A stretch of DNA of 18,770 nucleotides from CAZMVY01 sp964569765 (GCA_964569765.1 CAZMVY010000075.1:1-18770); one strand, 5' to 3'. Positions 1-8,000 are shown, counted from the stretch's first letter. The notes: generated by a model not told the origin, from the letters alone. Numbers and translations are program-made.

Positions 1-20
1 ACGGCTCCCGTGGGAGCCGT
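1..20. terminator. Palindrome, possible terminator of a gene left of the window
   Basis: The first 20 bases form a perfect inverted repeat: ACGGCTCCC, then GT, then GGGAGCCGT. No T-tract follows on the plus strand (the next bases are TCGCCCTG), so it is not a canonical intrinsic terminator. Its place upstream of the transporter suggests it ends a transcript from outside the window. The function is inferred; only the palindrome is seen. Confidence 0.4.
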
Positions 21-217
21 TCGCCCTGACTTGTCCAACGAACGCGCCGTACATGGCGGGTGGCATTCGACCAACTTGGCGTCGTGTTCGCGTGACCGCC
101 CGACGGAAGCGGCCTGCCGTTTATCCGATCGGGCACGGCGCGAGCCTCGTTTGTCGCAGGGACGCGATTTCGGGTAGTTTACCGCGCTGTTCGCCGTTCG
201 CCGAAAGGCAGGTGCCC

Positions 218-2227
218 GTGACAGGCCAGAGCCATTCGACCAATCCCTCGCCGTCGCTCGCGATGCCTCTCGATGGGCAGGTCCGGACGCTCTTCGGACA
301 TCCGACGGGCCTCTTCACCCTCTTCTTCGCCGAGATGTGGGAGCGGTTCTCCTACTACGGCATGCGGGCGCTGCTGGTCCTCTACATGATCAAGGGGTTC
401 CTCTCCTACACCGACAGCGAGGCCTATGCGGTTTACGGCGCCTACACGGCCCTTGTGTACGCTGCGCCGTTTCTCGGCGGCATCATCGCGGACCGATTGC
501 TCGGGGCGCGGCGCGCGGTGATCATCGGCGGCCTGCTCATGGCGGCGGGCCACCTTCTGATGACGGTGGAGGATCATACCGCCTTTTTTGCCGCCCTGTC
601 GCTGCTGGTGTGCGGCAACGGCTTCTTCAAACCGAACATCTCCACGATCGTCGGCAGTCTGTACCCGCCGGGCAGCCCGCGAAAGGATGCCGGCTTCACG
701 ATCTTTTACATGGGCATCAACCTCGGTGCCGCCATGTCGCCGATCCTGTGCGGCTATGTCGGCGAGACGTACGGCTGGCACTACGGCTTCGGCCTGGCGA
801 CGGCGGGGATGCTGATCGGCGTGGCTATCTTTGCGGCGCCCACGGTTGTGACCCAGGTTCTCATTCTCATCGGGGCGCTGGGCAGCGCGGCCGCCATGCC
901 CTTCCTGCAGGACAGTCTGCTGCAGCTTGCCGTTCGCGTGTTCCTGGCGCTCGCGCTGGCCGTCGCCGGGATCATCTCTGTGACGGCCCTGCAGCGGGGC
1001 GGGCTGCCTCCCGGCGCGGGTCGGCCGCGAGACCCGCAGCGTCTCACGCAGAAGCTCGGCGGCGTGCTGCGGTATGACCTGGCGGTCTACGTGGGTATCG
1101 CGGCGGCCGTACCGCTTGTCGCATGCCTTGTGAGCCGCAACCGGATCGCCGGCCATGCTCTGTTCCTCACGGGCGGCTGCGCGCTCGCCTACGTTCTGTA
1201 CGACGCGTTCGCCCGGTGCAGCAGGGTGGAGCGGGAGCGGGTCTTCGTGGTCCTGATCCTCATGCTTTTCTCGCTCCTGTTCTGGGCCTTCTTCGAGCAG
1301 GCGGGCAGTTCGCTCAACAACTTCACGGATCGCAATGTGGACCGCGTATTCGGAGGTCGTCGCATCAGCACGGCGGATGTCGGTACCACGGTGGAGTTCC
1401 GGGTTCTGCCGCGTGTCCGCGACAACCGACTCGCGCAACTCCCGCCGCTGACGCAGGAACAGCTTGGCTACAGGCTCAACGGCCATGTTTTCACGATGAC
1501 CGACCTGACCCGGCTGCGCGACGAAGCGGCCGCCGCGGGCGCGGGTCCGGAAAAACAGACCCTTCGGTGGCCCGTCACGAGCGAAAGCGTCGGCATGGTC
1601 ATCGGGGGCGGCGAAGTGCCCGCCTCCGAGTTTCAGGCGGTGAATCCCGTCTTCATTCTGTTGTTCGGACTGGCGTTCAGCGCGCTATGGGCCGCACTGG
1701 GCAAGAGGGGGCTCGAGCCCAGCACGCCGGTCAAGTTCGCGATGGGGTTGCTCCAGCTCGGGTTGGGATTCGTCATGCTCTGGTACGGGGCTCGCTCCTG
1801 CGACAGTCGCGGGATGGTGGCGGCGTCGTGGATCGTGTTCTGCTATCTCCTCCAGACCACGGGCGAGTTGTGCCTCTCTCCCGTCGGGCTTTCCATGGTC
1901 ACCGAGCTGGCGCCGTCGCGGATCGTCAGTACGATGATGGGCGCGGGGTTCCTCGCAACGGCCTTCTCATCCTATCTGGCGGGGAAGATCGCCAACCTGA
2001 CCTCCGTGACACAGGAAGGCGCCGTTTCGCAGGTCATCCCGCCGCCGATCGATACGGTACACCAGTACGGAAAGGTCTTCGGCCTGATCGCCATCGCGGC
2101 CATCGCCTCGTCGCTGATCTGCTTCGCCCTGGTGCCCCTGCTGACGCGCTGGATGCATCCGGGGTCGGCGCCGGCGGAGCGCGATATGTCTTCGCAGAGC
2201 ACTGCGCCCGCTTCCTCGTCGCGCTGA
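218..2227 (+). CDS. POT/PTR-family proton-dependent oligopeptide transporter (MFS)
   Basis: Inner-membrane major-facilitator protein of the proton-dependent oligopeptide transporter family, which imports di- and tripeptides with protons. The first helix carries the family signature EMWERFSYYG (about residues 39-48, the ExxERFxYYG proton-coupling motif). The helix 4-5 region has GNGFFKPNISTIVGSLY, and helix 7 has FWAFFEQAGSSLNNFTDRNVD. About 12 or more hydrophobic segments are visible. The start is uncertain. GTG at 218 has GAAAGG upstream (203-208) and gives a short cytoplasmic N-terminus typical of the family. ATG at 263 is an alternative. The frame stays open back to ATG 53, but that stretch is arginine-rich with no family match. 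The protein is longer than most relatives because of a roughly 90-residue hydrophilic insertion (about 378-468) in the predicted periplasmic loop after helix 7. It stands alone and converges on the operon that follows. The family call is secure; the actual substrate is not known. Confidence 0.93.
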   Translation: MTGQSHSTNPSPSLAMPLDGQVRTLFGHPTGLFTLFFAEMWERFSYYGMRALLVLYMIKGFLSYTDSEAYAVYGAYTALVYAAPFLGGIIADRLLGARRAVIIGGLLMAAGHLLMTVEDHTAFFAALSLLVCGNGFFKPNISTIVGSLYPPGSPRKDAGFTIFYMGINLGAAMSPILCGYVGETYGWHYGFGLATAGMLIGVAIFAAPTVVTQVLILIGALGSAAAMPFLQDSLLQLAVRVFLALALAVAGIISVTALQRGGLPPGAGRPRDPQRLTQKLGGVLRYDLAVYVGIAAAVPLVACLVSRNRIAGHALFLTGGCALAYVLYDAFARCSRVERERVFVVLILMLFSLLFWAFFEQAGSSLNNFTDRNVDRVFGGRRISTADVGTTVEFRVLPRVRDNRLAQLPPLTQEQLGYRLNGHVFTMTDLTRLRDEAAAAGAGPEKQTLRWPVTSESVGMVIGGGEVPASEFQAVNPVFILLFGLAFSALWAALGKRGLEPSTPVKFAMGLLQLGLGFVMLWYGARSCDSRGMVAASWIVFCYLLQTTGELCLSPVGLSMVTELAPSRIVSTMMGAGFLATAFSSYLAGKIANLTSVTQEGAVSQVIPPPIDTVHQYGKVFGLIAIAAIASSLICFALVPLLTRWMHPGSAPAERDMSSQSTAPASSSR

Positions 2228-2257
2228 GCGCGGGTCGCCGGAGACGACCAGTCGCGC
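2228..2257. terminator. Hairpin in the 33-bp convergent gap, likely bidirectional terminator
   Basis: This lies between the transporter stop (2227) and the stop of the PPC gene on the other strand (2261). Left arm GCGCGGGTCG (2228-2237) pairs with CGACC (2245-2249) and CGCGC (2253-2257), leaving a 7-nt loop and a 3-nt bulge. There is no T-run on either side. Placement between two convergent stops is the main support for a terminator role. Confidence 0.4.
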
Positions 2258-2260
2258 CCG

Positions 2261-3868
2261 TTATCTTGCCACGATCTCGAACGGTATGGCCGGCAGCGAG
2301 CCCATCGGTATTCGCCGGTTGGCCGCCTGCGGTCTGGTCTTTCCCGGCGCCGGGGCCCGCTCTGCGAAGGCGTTGACGATCAGGTTGCCCTTGAGGCCGG
2401 GCCTGACCTTCCGTCCGTCGGTCTTCAGCACGAGTTCCGCGCCGTCGCGAAGCGGCGAGACGCTCTCGAGGCTGATGCCGTCGGGGGGTTCGCTCAGTTC
2501 GAGCTGAACCTTGCCGCCCAGAAAGGTTTCGGTCGGGACGGTTACCTGAACGCGGGCCGTTCCGCCCGCGGGAATCTTCACGGGCATCGGGCTGAGGATC
2601 TTCACGGCGTTGCGCTGCATCCAGCGCCCCGGTACGGATACGAGCCATTCCTTTGCCGGGACGAGGTGCCGGTAGGCGAAGGCCTGCATCATGTCTTCCG
2701 CGGGCACGGCCGGCCGCACGACCTGCCGACCGCCGATTGTTGCGCGGCCTTCCAGGCTCAACGCACGCGGCTCCCTTTCGGGGATCCGCGGAGCAGTCAG
2801 CGTGCATCGCACCTGGTCCTGGTTGGCCGGGATGCGCCCCCCACTCAGCCGCCAGCCCGGGGGCGCATCCTTCAGGTTCAGCGCAATCTCCCCGGAAAAC
2901 CCGTCCTTGCGAAGGGCATACACGGTCAGGGCGGCGCTGGCGCCGGCCCGGACGCTGACGTTGGACGGCACGACGCGCAGCGCGAAGTCGGGTCTCGGCC
3001 GGCTGATGCGGAGCCGGTAGGCATACTCCGGGCCGCCCTTGTCCTGGGCATCGCTCAGGTGTACGAAGTAGGTTCCATTGGCCGGCAGCGTGGCGCGGAG
3101 CCAGGAGTCCGCGTGATGCGTGGTCAGGCCTGAGCCCTTGTCCTCGTGATCGTCGTTCATCGCGAGCTGCCGTCCGGCGGCGTCGGTGAGCTTGAGCACG
3201 GAGTCCAGCGGCGAGTCGAGCCGGCGGGCGTAGACCTCCGCGACGATCTCGTCGCCGGCGTGCCCCTCGAAACGGAAGACGTCCCAGTCGCCGGGCTGAT
3301 CGATACGCCCGTTCACGATGATCGGGAGCGACACCACCGCCGCGCCGTCCGGATTGTTGTTCGGTTCCTTCTCCAGGCACTCCGGCAGGTCGTCCACCGC
3401 AAACGGCACGTGATTGGAGAACAGATCGCCCTTCTTTACGAACAGGTCATAGATGCCGGGGGCCAGGTCTGCGGCGTCGTGCGTCAGGCTGTCCTGCGGA
3501 AGATTCCAACCCCTGATCTCCACCGTCGTCTTTGTGCCGGCCCTGCCGCCCAGAGGGAAGATGCCCGTCACAAACGGCATCTCGCCGAGGGTTATGCGAT
3601 AGACGAAATCCTCCCGACCCCGGTAGATCGCGTCCTTGATTTCGATATAGTACTCGCCGTCTCTGGGGATCCGGTAAAACAACACAGGGTCGGGGTGAAA
3701 CCGGTAATCGTCGTCGTACGCCAGCTCTTTTCCTTTTGCATCGTAGAGCGCCAGCGTCGCCTGAAACCAGCCGGGGACGGCGTCGGGGAGATACGGGATC
3801 AGTGCCCGGGCCGCGACGGCCGCGACGATCTGCTGTCCGCGGCGGGCCTTGAATCGAAACCGGTCCAC
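2261..3868 (-). CDS. PPC-domain exported protein, C-terminal part (downstream of in-frame TAG)
   Basis: This is the larger piece of a PPC (bacterial pre-peptidase C-terminal) domain protein, about 535 residues and in the same frame as the piece ending at 3875. It begins GGVDRFRFKARRGQQI, the start of the first PPC beta-sandwich (usually NG.I..GDVDRFRF in this family). A second PPC-like domain follows at VNGRIDQPGDWDVFRFEG, preceded by EKEPNNNPDGA, the usual EpNN linker. The C-terminal half looks like further beta-sandwich modules without catalytic motifs. PPC domains are thought to act in secretion or surface attachment; here no peptidase domain is visible. GTG 3868 is only a nominal start: the purine run GGGAGG ends one base before it, too close for good initiation. 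It is the last gene of the operon and ends 34 bp from the convergent transporter gene. With the upstream piece it most likely forms one 794-residue protein. Confidence 0.8.
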   Translation of the reverse strand: MDRFRFKARRGQQIVAAVAARALIPYLPDAVPGWFQATLALYDAKGKELAYDDDYRFHPDPVLFYRIPRDGEYYIEIKDAIYRGREDFVYRITLGEMPFVTGIFPLGGRAGTKTTVEIRGWNLPQDSLTHDAADLAPGIYDLFVKKGDLFSNHVPFAVDDLPECLEKEPNNNPDGAAVVSLPIIVNGRIDQPGDWDVFRFEGHAGDEIVAEVYARRLDSPLDSVLKLTDAAGRQLAMNDDHEDKGSGLTTHHADSWLRATLPANGTYFVHLSDAQDKGGPEYAYRLRISRPRPDFALRVVPSNVSVRAGASAALTVYALRKDGFSGEIALNLKDAPPGWRLSGGRIPANQDQVRCTLTAPRIPEREPRALSLEGRATIGGRQVVRPAVPAEDMMQAFAYRHLVPAKEWLVSVPGRWMQRNAVKILSPMPVKIPAGGTARVQVTVPTETFLGGKVQLELSEPPDGISLESVSPLRDGAELVLKTDGRKVRPGLKGNLIVNAFAERAPAPGKTRPQAANRRIPMGSLPAIPFEIVAR

Positions 3869-3874
3869 GCCTCC

Positions 3875-4645
3875 CTAGAGGATCTGGCCGTTCACGGTCG
3901 CCGGCAGCGTGATGTTCATTTCGGTCGGGGGAACGGCTGCCTGCTCGTTGCGGTTGCGGAAGAACCCTCCGGCGGGCGGCGCATCGTTGTTCCGGGAATC
4001 CTTCTTGGAAAACTCGGGCAACTGTCCGATGCAAAACACGAGCGGGTTCGTCATGCCCTGCGGCGTGCGCAGCCGGAGCTCGCGCTCGCCGGGCTCGGCA
4101 TTCGGGGCGATCTTCACCTGGACGGTTACGGTTTCGGCGATAGCGGGATTGAGCTGTTTCTTGGGCGGGTTTGCCAGCTTCTTCCGGATGTCGGCGAGCG
4201 TTTTCTCATCCTCCGTCGTCCATGCGGGTCTTGTAGCGGTTCGAGCCCGGCCGCGTCCGGCGTCCCTCTCGGCGGCCGCCTTTTTCGCCAGAAGCTCCTT
4301 GAGCTTGTCACGCAATTGATTGAACTGACCCGGCGAAAGCGGCCGGTTGTAGTCGACCACCTCGGCCTCGACGCCGGCGCCGGAGATGCGGGCCTCTACG
4401 GCGGCTTCCAGGTACTGGCCGCCGACCGTAACAAGGAACGTCGAACCCTGCCGGCCGCCCGCGGGATAGACATAACCGATGTGCGGGCCGCCCTGCTGCG
4501 CGCGAGCGCTGGCCGTCGCCAGCAGACTCGCGAGGGCCAAAGTGACCGCGGACCATGGGCAATGCCCGCGCCGGTCGGTCGGGCTGGTCGTCGGCAGGGT
4601 GGCCGTCGATTTCGCGTTTTTCCCGCTGGATTCCGCCTTGCTCAT
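3875..4645 (-). CDS. PPC-domain exported protein, N-terminal part (ends at in-frame TAG)
   Basis: First 256 residues of the PPC-domain protein. The start is ATG 4645, whose A overlaps the TGA stop of the DUF1501 gene (ATGA), so translation is probably coupled. A signal peptide is visible: a long basic n-region, the core SAVTLALASLLATASA and an ARA-QQ cleavage site near residue 49. The mature part opens with GGPHIGYVYPAGGRQGSTFLVTVGGQYL, an IPT/TIG-like beta-sandwich start that is common in planctomycete proteins with this layout. A lysine- and glutamate-rich helical stretch (about 105-150) follows, with KLKELLAKKAAAERDAG at its centre. The frame ends ITLPATVNGQIL then TAG (3877-3875), exactly where a PPC domain should continue, and it does continue in the same frame beyond the stop. 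A point mutation, an assembly error or readthrough are the options. The function is unknown; probably a cell-envelope partner of DUF1501 and DUF1549/1553. Confidence 0.8.
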   Translation of the reverse strand: MSKAESSGKNAKSTATLPTTSPTDRRGHCPWSAVTLALASLLATASARAQQGGPHIGYVYPAGGRQGSTFLVTVGGQYLEAAVEARISGAGVEAEVVDYNRPLSPGQFNQLRDKLKELLAKKAAAERDAGRGRARTATRPAWTTEDEKTLADIRKKLANPPKKQLNPAIAETVTVQVKIAPNAEPGERELRLRTPQGMTNPLVFCIGQLPEFSKKDSRNNDAPPAGGFFRNRNEQAAVPPTEMNITLPATVNGQIL

Positions 4646-6129
4646 AGGATCTCCGTCAATCGGCCGCCGGATTTGACAGCCTCGTCGGACGACGGCGTTA
4701 CGCGGACGATCTTGCCCTGCGGGTGGGGCAGCTTCGCATCGGCGGGGATGCCGAGCCGCTCGTAAATGGCTGCGATCAGGTCGCACGGATACACCGGGCG
4801 ATCCTTCACCTGCTCGCCCCTGGCGTCCGAGGAGCCGATCACGCAGCCGCCCTTGAAGCCTCCGCCGGCGAGCACGGCAGAAAAGACCGCGCCGTAGTGG
4901 CCGCGCCCGCCGTTCCAGGGGGGCTCCCACTGGACCTTGGGCGTGCGGCCGAACTCGCCGCTCCACCAGACGATGGTGCTTTCGAGCAGGCCGCGGTCCG
5001 AGAGGTCCTGCAACAGGGTCGCCATACCTTTGTCCATTTCCGGCAGGCGGCGTCGCATGGTCTGGAAGTGCTGCTTGTGCGTGTCCCAGCCTTTCGAGTT
5101 GATGGTGACGTACGGCACGCCACGCTCGACCAAACGCCGCGCGACAAGGCACGCCTGCCCGAACGTGTTGCGGCCGTAGCGTTCGCGCAGATCGTCCTTT
5201 TCCTGGGAGAGGTCGAATACCTTGCCCGCGTCGCCGAGGATGAGGTCGTAGGCCTGCTTCTCGCACTCCTGTAGCGCGGCCAACTGGGGGTCGCCGGGCA
5301 TCGCGTGTTGCAGGGTGTCGAGCTTGTGGAGAAGGTCGCGCCGGTCGCGTTGTCGCTGCTCGGAGATGCCCTGTGCCACAACGCCCTCGACGGCGAAGCG
5401 GGCCTGGCCCGGGTCGCCGCCGGTGGCAAACGGCTTGTAGCGCGCCCCGAGGAAGCCCGCCTCGGAGAACCGCCCCTGCGGTTCGGTGATCACGATATAG
5501 GGGGGGATCAGGCCCGTGTACCCGGCGCCGTATCCCTTGAAAAGCGAGACCACCGCGCCGACGCTCGGGAAGACGTCGCGCCCGCCGGGGTTACGCCCGG
5601 TCTGCACTATGTAGGCCGCCGTCTCGTGCGCATTGATTCCGTGCGTCATGCTGCGGATGATGGTGTACTTGTCGGCCTGCTTGGCCAGCAGCGGCAGCAA
5701 CTCGCCGATGCGGATCCCCTTGACGTTCGTTTCGATCGGCTTGTTGAGCGGGCCGCAGTAGTCGTTGCCGGCCTCCGGCTTGGGGTCGAAGGTGTCGAGG
5801 TGGGACGGCCCGCCCCACATCCAGATCTGGATGACGGCCTTGGCGGTACCTTTGGCCGGCTTCGTGGCGGCCGGCGCGGCCAGGCCCAGGCGGTCCGCCA
5901 GCACCAGGCCGGCGGCGCCGCAGAGACCACGACGCAGACAATCGCGCCGGGAGATCAGCGGGGAATGATGAACGCTGAATGCCGAATGCTGAATTCCGTC
6001 AGCGCGTTCGCCCGTTCGCCCGTCATTCTGATCGGCGCGGCGCGTCTCGATATCCTCCGCGTCGGCGTCGGACAGGCGGAGAGACTCTCTGACTGATCCT
6101 TCTACCCATCCCCTCTTAAACCTCTTCAT
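4642..6129 (-). CDS. DUF1501 family exported protein (alkaline-phosphatase-like superfamily)
   Basis: Member of DUF1501 (PF07394), an exported family common in Planctomycetota and Verrucomicrobiota, with an alkaline-phosphatase/sulfatase-like fold and unknown activity. Seen motifs: WMWGGPSHLDTFDPKP (about 103-118), THGINAHETAAY, the conserved GWDTH and EFGRTP (392-397), and GRGHYGAVFSAVLAGGGFKGG near the C-terminus. The N-terminus is unusual. A twin-arginine-like motif SRRDCLRR (60-67), followed by the hydrophobic core GAAGLVLADRLGLAAPAA, lies 60 residues from the start instead of near it. The extra leader includes repeat-encoded residues IQHSAFSVHHS (46-56). ATG 6129 overlaps the sulfatase stop (ATGA), with a G-rich run 8-13 nt upstream. 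I found no better in-frame start before the RR motif. It is also overlapped by the PPC start downstream, so the three genes form one translationally coupled set. Confidence 0.92.
   Translation of the reverse strand: MKRFKRGWVEGSVRESLRLSDADAEDIETRRADQNDGRTGERADGIQHSAFSVHHSPLISRRDCLRRGLCGAAGLVLADRLGLAAPAATKPAKGTAKAVIQIWMWGGPSHLDTFDPKPEAGNDYCGPLNKPIETNVKGIRIGELLPLLAKQADKYTIIRSMTHGINAHETAAYIVQTGRNPGGRDVFPSVGAVVSLFKGYGAGYTGLIPPYIVITEPQGRFSEAGFLGARYKPFATGGDPGQARFAVEGVVAQGISEQRQRDRRDLLHKLDTLQHAMPGDPQLAALQECEKQAYDLILGDAGKVFDLSQEKDDLRERYGRNTFGQACLVARRLVERGVPYVTINSKGWDTHKQHFQTMRRRLPEMDKGMATLLQDLSDRGLLESTIVWWSGEFGRTPKVQWEPPWNGGRGHYGAVFSAVLAGGGFKGGCVIGSSDARGEQVKDRPVYPCDLIAAIYERLGIPADAKLPHPQGKIVRVTPSSDEAVKSGGRLTEIL
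5963..6028. repeat. Small foldback repeat inside the DUF1501 leader
   Basis: On the plus strand, GAATGATGAACGC (5963-5975) is followed by CTGAATGCCGAATGCTGAAT (5975-5994), a run of GAATG/CTGAA words. The right side has GCGTTC (6004-6009), a doubled CGTTCGCC and GTCATTC (6022-6028), giving an imperfect inverted repeat with the left arm. The words resemble dispersed intergenic repeats of planctomycete genomes (from memory). It lies wholly inside the coding sequence and is read as IQHSAFSVHHS. Confidence 0.6.
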
Positions 6130-8000
6130 GACTTGTTCCCCCCATGAAGCTTCAGCACCACCATCCGCACATCCATGACCTGGGTGCCGGGTACCTTGAG
6201 GGCGCGAAGCGTGAGGTCGCCGCGTCCCGCCGGCAAGTCTATCTCGCCCAGCCGCAACGGTGCGAAATCCTTCACGTACGATTCGCCGTCGCCCTGCCGC
6301 GGGACGCGATCGTTCTCGGCGCCCGTCAGCGGCGGGTCGTGCGCCTCGGCCACCGGCGCCTCAATTCGACTGCCGCGAAAGCTCAGTTCAACGATCGAGC
6401 CGACGTCCGCCTTCGGACAGGTGTAGTAGATCACCGCCTCGTACCGGCCGGCGGTCGCCACTTCGATGTCCCAGGTGATCGAATCCTGCGTACTCTTCCA
6501 GTTCGTGAAGTAGGAGCAGTTGGGCGCGCGGGCGCTGCGCTGCACGTTACCGTGCGGCACGCCGTCCCGGGCGGGCAAGGGCGTCTCGGGAAACTGCCGA
6601 TAGCCGACCGGGTACGGGCGATCGTCGCGCCCGAGGCCGGCCAGGAGTTGCCGCTTCCATTCGTTCCTCGCCTGTACCAGCCGCTCGGCGAGGTCCGGTT
6701 TCTCTGCTGCGATGTCGCGGTGCTGCCCGGGGTCGGCTTCCATGTCGAAGAGCCGGCCGGCGTCGTCGAGGCGGTAGCGTTGCGTGCGGACGCTCACCCT
6801 GCCGGCCCAGTGCGAAAAGATCATGCGGTCCGGCCAGTCGTCGGCGCGTGCGTCGCCCGCCAGCAGCGGTGTGAGGCGGATGCCGTCCAGCGGCTTGCCG
6901 CCGACGATGGCGACGCCGGCCAGATCCGCGAGCGTCGGCAGCAGGTCGATCGCCGCGGCGATCTGTGCGATCCGCCGTCCGGCGGGGATGTGCCCCGGCC
7001 AGCGGATGAAGAACGGCGAGCGGACGCCCCCCTCGTCCGTGGATCCCTTACGGCCCTTCATGCCTCCGTTCCAGCGCCAGCCGTTCGGGCCGTTGTCGCT
7101 GAAGTAGACGACGATCGTGTTCCCGGCGCGCCGCGACCGGTCGAGCGTTTCGAGGATGCGGCCGCCGTTCCAGGCGATGATCTCACACAGGGCCAGCGCA
7201 GCCCGTGTGTGACGGACGTCCTCGGTTTCCGGGCGCTCGGCCCGCATGTTCAGCTCCAGATCGGCGAACTTCCGGTAGAAGCGGTCGGGCTCCTGCATGG
7301 GCGAATGCGGCGTGTTGAACGGCACGTAACAGAAGAACGGCCGATCCCGGTTCTGCTCGATGAAGCGGATCGCGTGGTCCGTCAGGTCGTCGATGATGAA
7401 CCCCTTGCCCCGGACCGGTGTACCGTTGTGATCCAGGGGCGGGTCGAAGTAGGTTCCCCAGTGGCCGGAGGTAAAGCCGTAGAACTCCTGAAAGCCGCGT
7501 GCGTTAGGGTGATACGGATACTGTGTCCCGTTGTGCCATTTGCCGAACGCGCCGGTCGCGTAGCCGGCGGCTCGGAACACATCGGCGACGGTCCGTTCGT
7601 CGAGATTGAGGCGTTCGCCGCCGGTCGATACGCCGCGGACGCCTCCGCGGGGATGATACCGTCCTGTCAGAAACTCGGCCCGCGTCGGGGAGCAGACCGG
7701 AGAGACGAAAAAGCGATCGAAGGTAGCCCCTGCGGCAGCCAGAGAGTCGATGTTCGGCGTGGCGAGGTTCGAGTTTCCGTTGACGCTCAGGTCGCCCCAG
7801 CCCTGGTCATCGGCGAGGATGATGACAACGTTCGGTCGCCGCGTCGGCTGCGTCGACGCCGGTTCGGCGCCTCCTGATGCCGAGCCCCGAAATCCGAGTG
7901 ACGAGAGAATGGCGAATGTCCAAATGGCGAATGACCGGCGGGGCCGACGCGCACGTCCGCACCGTTCGGGTTTCGTCATTCGGATTTCGTCAACCGGCAT
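6126..8000 (-). CDS. Exported sulfatase, cysteine-type, with C-terminal extension
   Basis: Type I sulfatase (alkaline-phosphatase superfamily) that hydrolyses sulfate esters, probably on polysaccharides outside the cytoplasm. Seen motifs: ILADDQGWGD with the metal-binding DD pair (64-65); CSPTRAEFLTGR with Cys103, the residue matured to formylglycine; GAFGKWHNG; YFSDNGPNGW; and GRKGSTDEGGVRSPFFIRWPG. The sulfatase domain ends near residue 450. A C-terminal module of about 130 residues follows (from about 490, TWDIEVATAGRYEAVIYYTC), which reads like a carbohydrate-binding beta-sandwich. ATG 8000 has a strong ribosome site, GGAGG 6 nt upstream. The leader is odd: the hydrophobic core FAIWTFAILSSLGFRGS is encoded by a foldback repeat. 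It sits 39 bp after the DUF1549/1553 gene and overlaps DUF1501 by 4 nt. Activity needs a formylglycine-generating enzyme encoded elsewhere. The exact sulfatase subfamily and substrate cannot be told by eye. Confidence 0.95.
   Translation of the reverse strand: MPVDEIRMTKPERCGRARRPRRSFAIWTFAILSSLGFRGSASGGAEPASTQPTRRPNVVIILADDQGWGDLSVNGNSNLATPNIDSLAAAGATFDRFFVSPVCSPTRAEFLTGRYHPRGGVRGVSTGGERLNLDERTVADVFRAAGYATGAFGKWHNGTQYPYHPNARGFQEFYGFTSGHWGTYFDPPLDHNGTPVRGKGFIIDDLTDHAIRFIEQNRDRPFFCYVPFNTPHSPMQEPDRFYRKFADLELNMRAERPETEDVRHTRAALALCEIIAWNGGRILETLDRSRRAGNTIVVYFSDNGPNGWRWNGGMKGRKGSTDEGGVRSPFFIRWPGHIPAGRRIAQIAAAIDLLPTLADLAGVAIVGGKPLDGIRLTPLLAGDARADDWPDRMIFSHWAGRVSVRTQRYRLDDAGRLFDMEADPGQHRDIAAEKPDLAERLVQARNEWKRQLLAGLGRDDRPYPVGYRQFPETPLPARDGVPHGNVQRSARAPNCSYFTNWKSTQDSITWDIEVATAGRYEAVIYYTCPKADVGSIVELSFRGSRIEAPVAEAHDPPLTGAENDRVPRQGDGESYVKDFAPLRLGEIDLPAGRGDLTLRALKVPGTQVMDVRMVVLKLHGGNKS
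7888..7992. repeat. Foldback (MITE/REP-like) repeat encoding the sulfatase signal peptide
   Basis: Arms CGAAATCCGAGTGACGA (7888-7904) and TCGTCATTCGGATTTCG (7973-7989) are inverted repeats matching at 16 of 17 positions. Between them ATGGCGAATG occurs twice (7909-7918 and 7924-7933), and TCGGGTTTCGTCATTCGG precedes the right end. The element lies over codons 3 to about 37 of the sulfatase gene. No transposase is nearby, so it would be a non-autonomous element. Confidence 0.65.

Noticed and set aside
53..217. Extended N-terminus of the transporter from ATG 53
   Set aside because: Arg-rich, no ribosome site, and family members begin close to the first helix.
3875..3877. TAG as a reassigned sense codon in this organism
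   Set aside because: TAG ends at least two intact genes in the window (11596-11598 and 14097-14099).
3146..4765. Plus-strand open frame of 539 codons opposite the PPC gene
   Set aside because: Antisense shadow; the PPC, TIG and signal-peptide features are on the minus strand and the operon overlaps fit that strand.
6144..7877. Plus-strand open frame of 577 codons opposite the first sulfatase
   Set aside because: The opposite strand has all sulfatase motifs; this frame shows Arg/Val/Asp-rich sequence typical of an antisense shadow.
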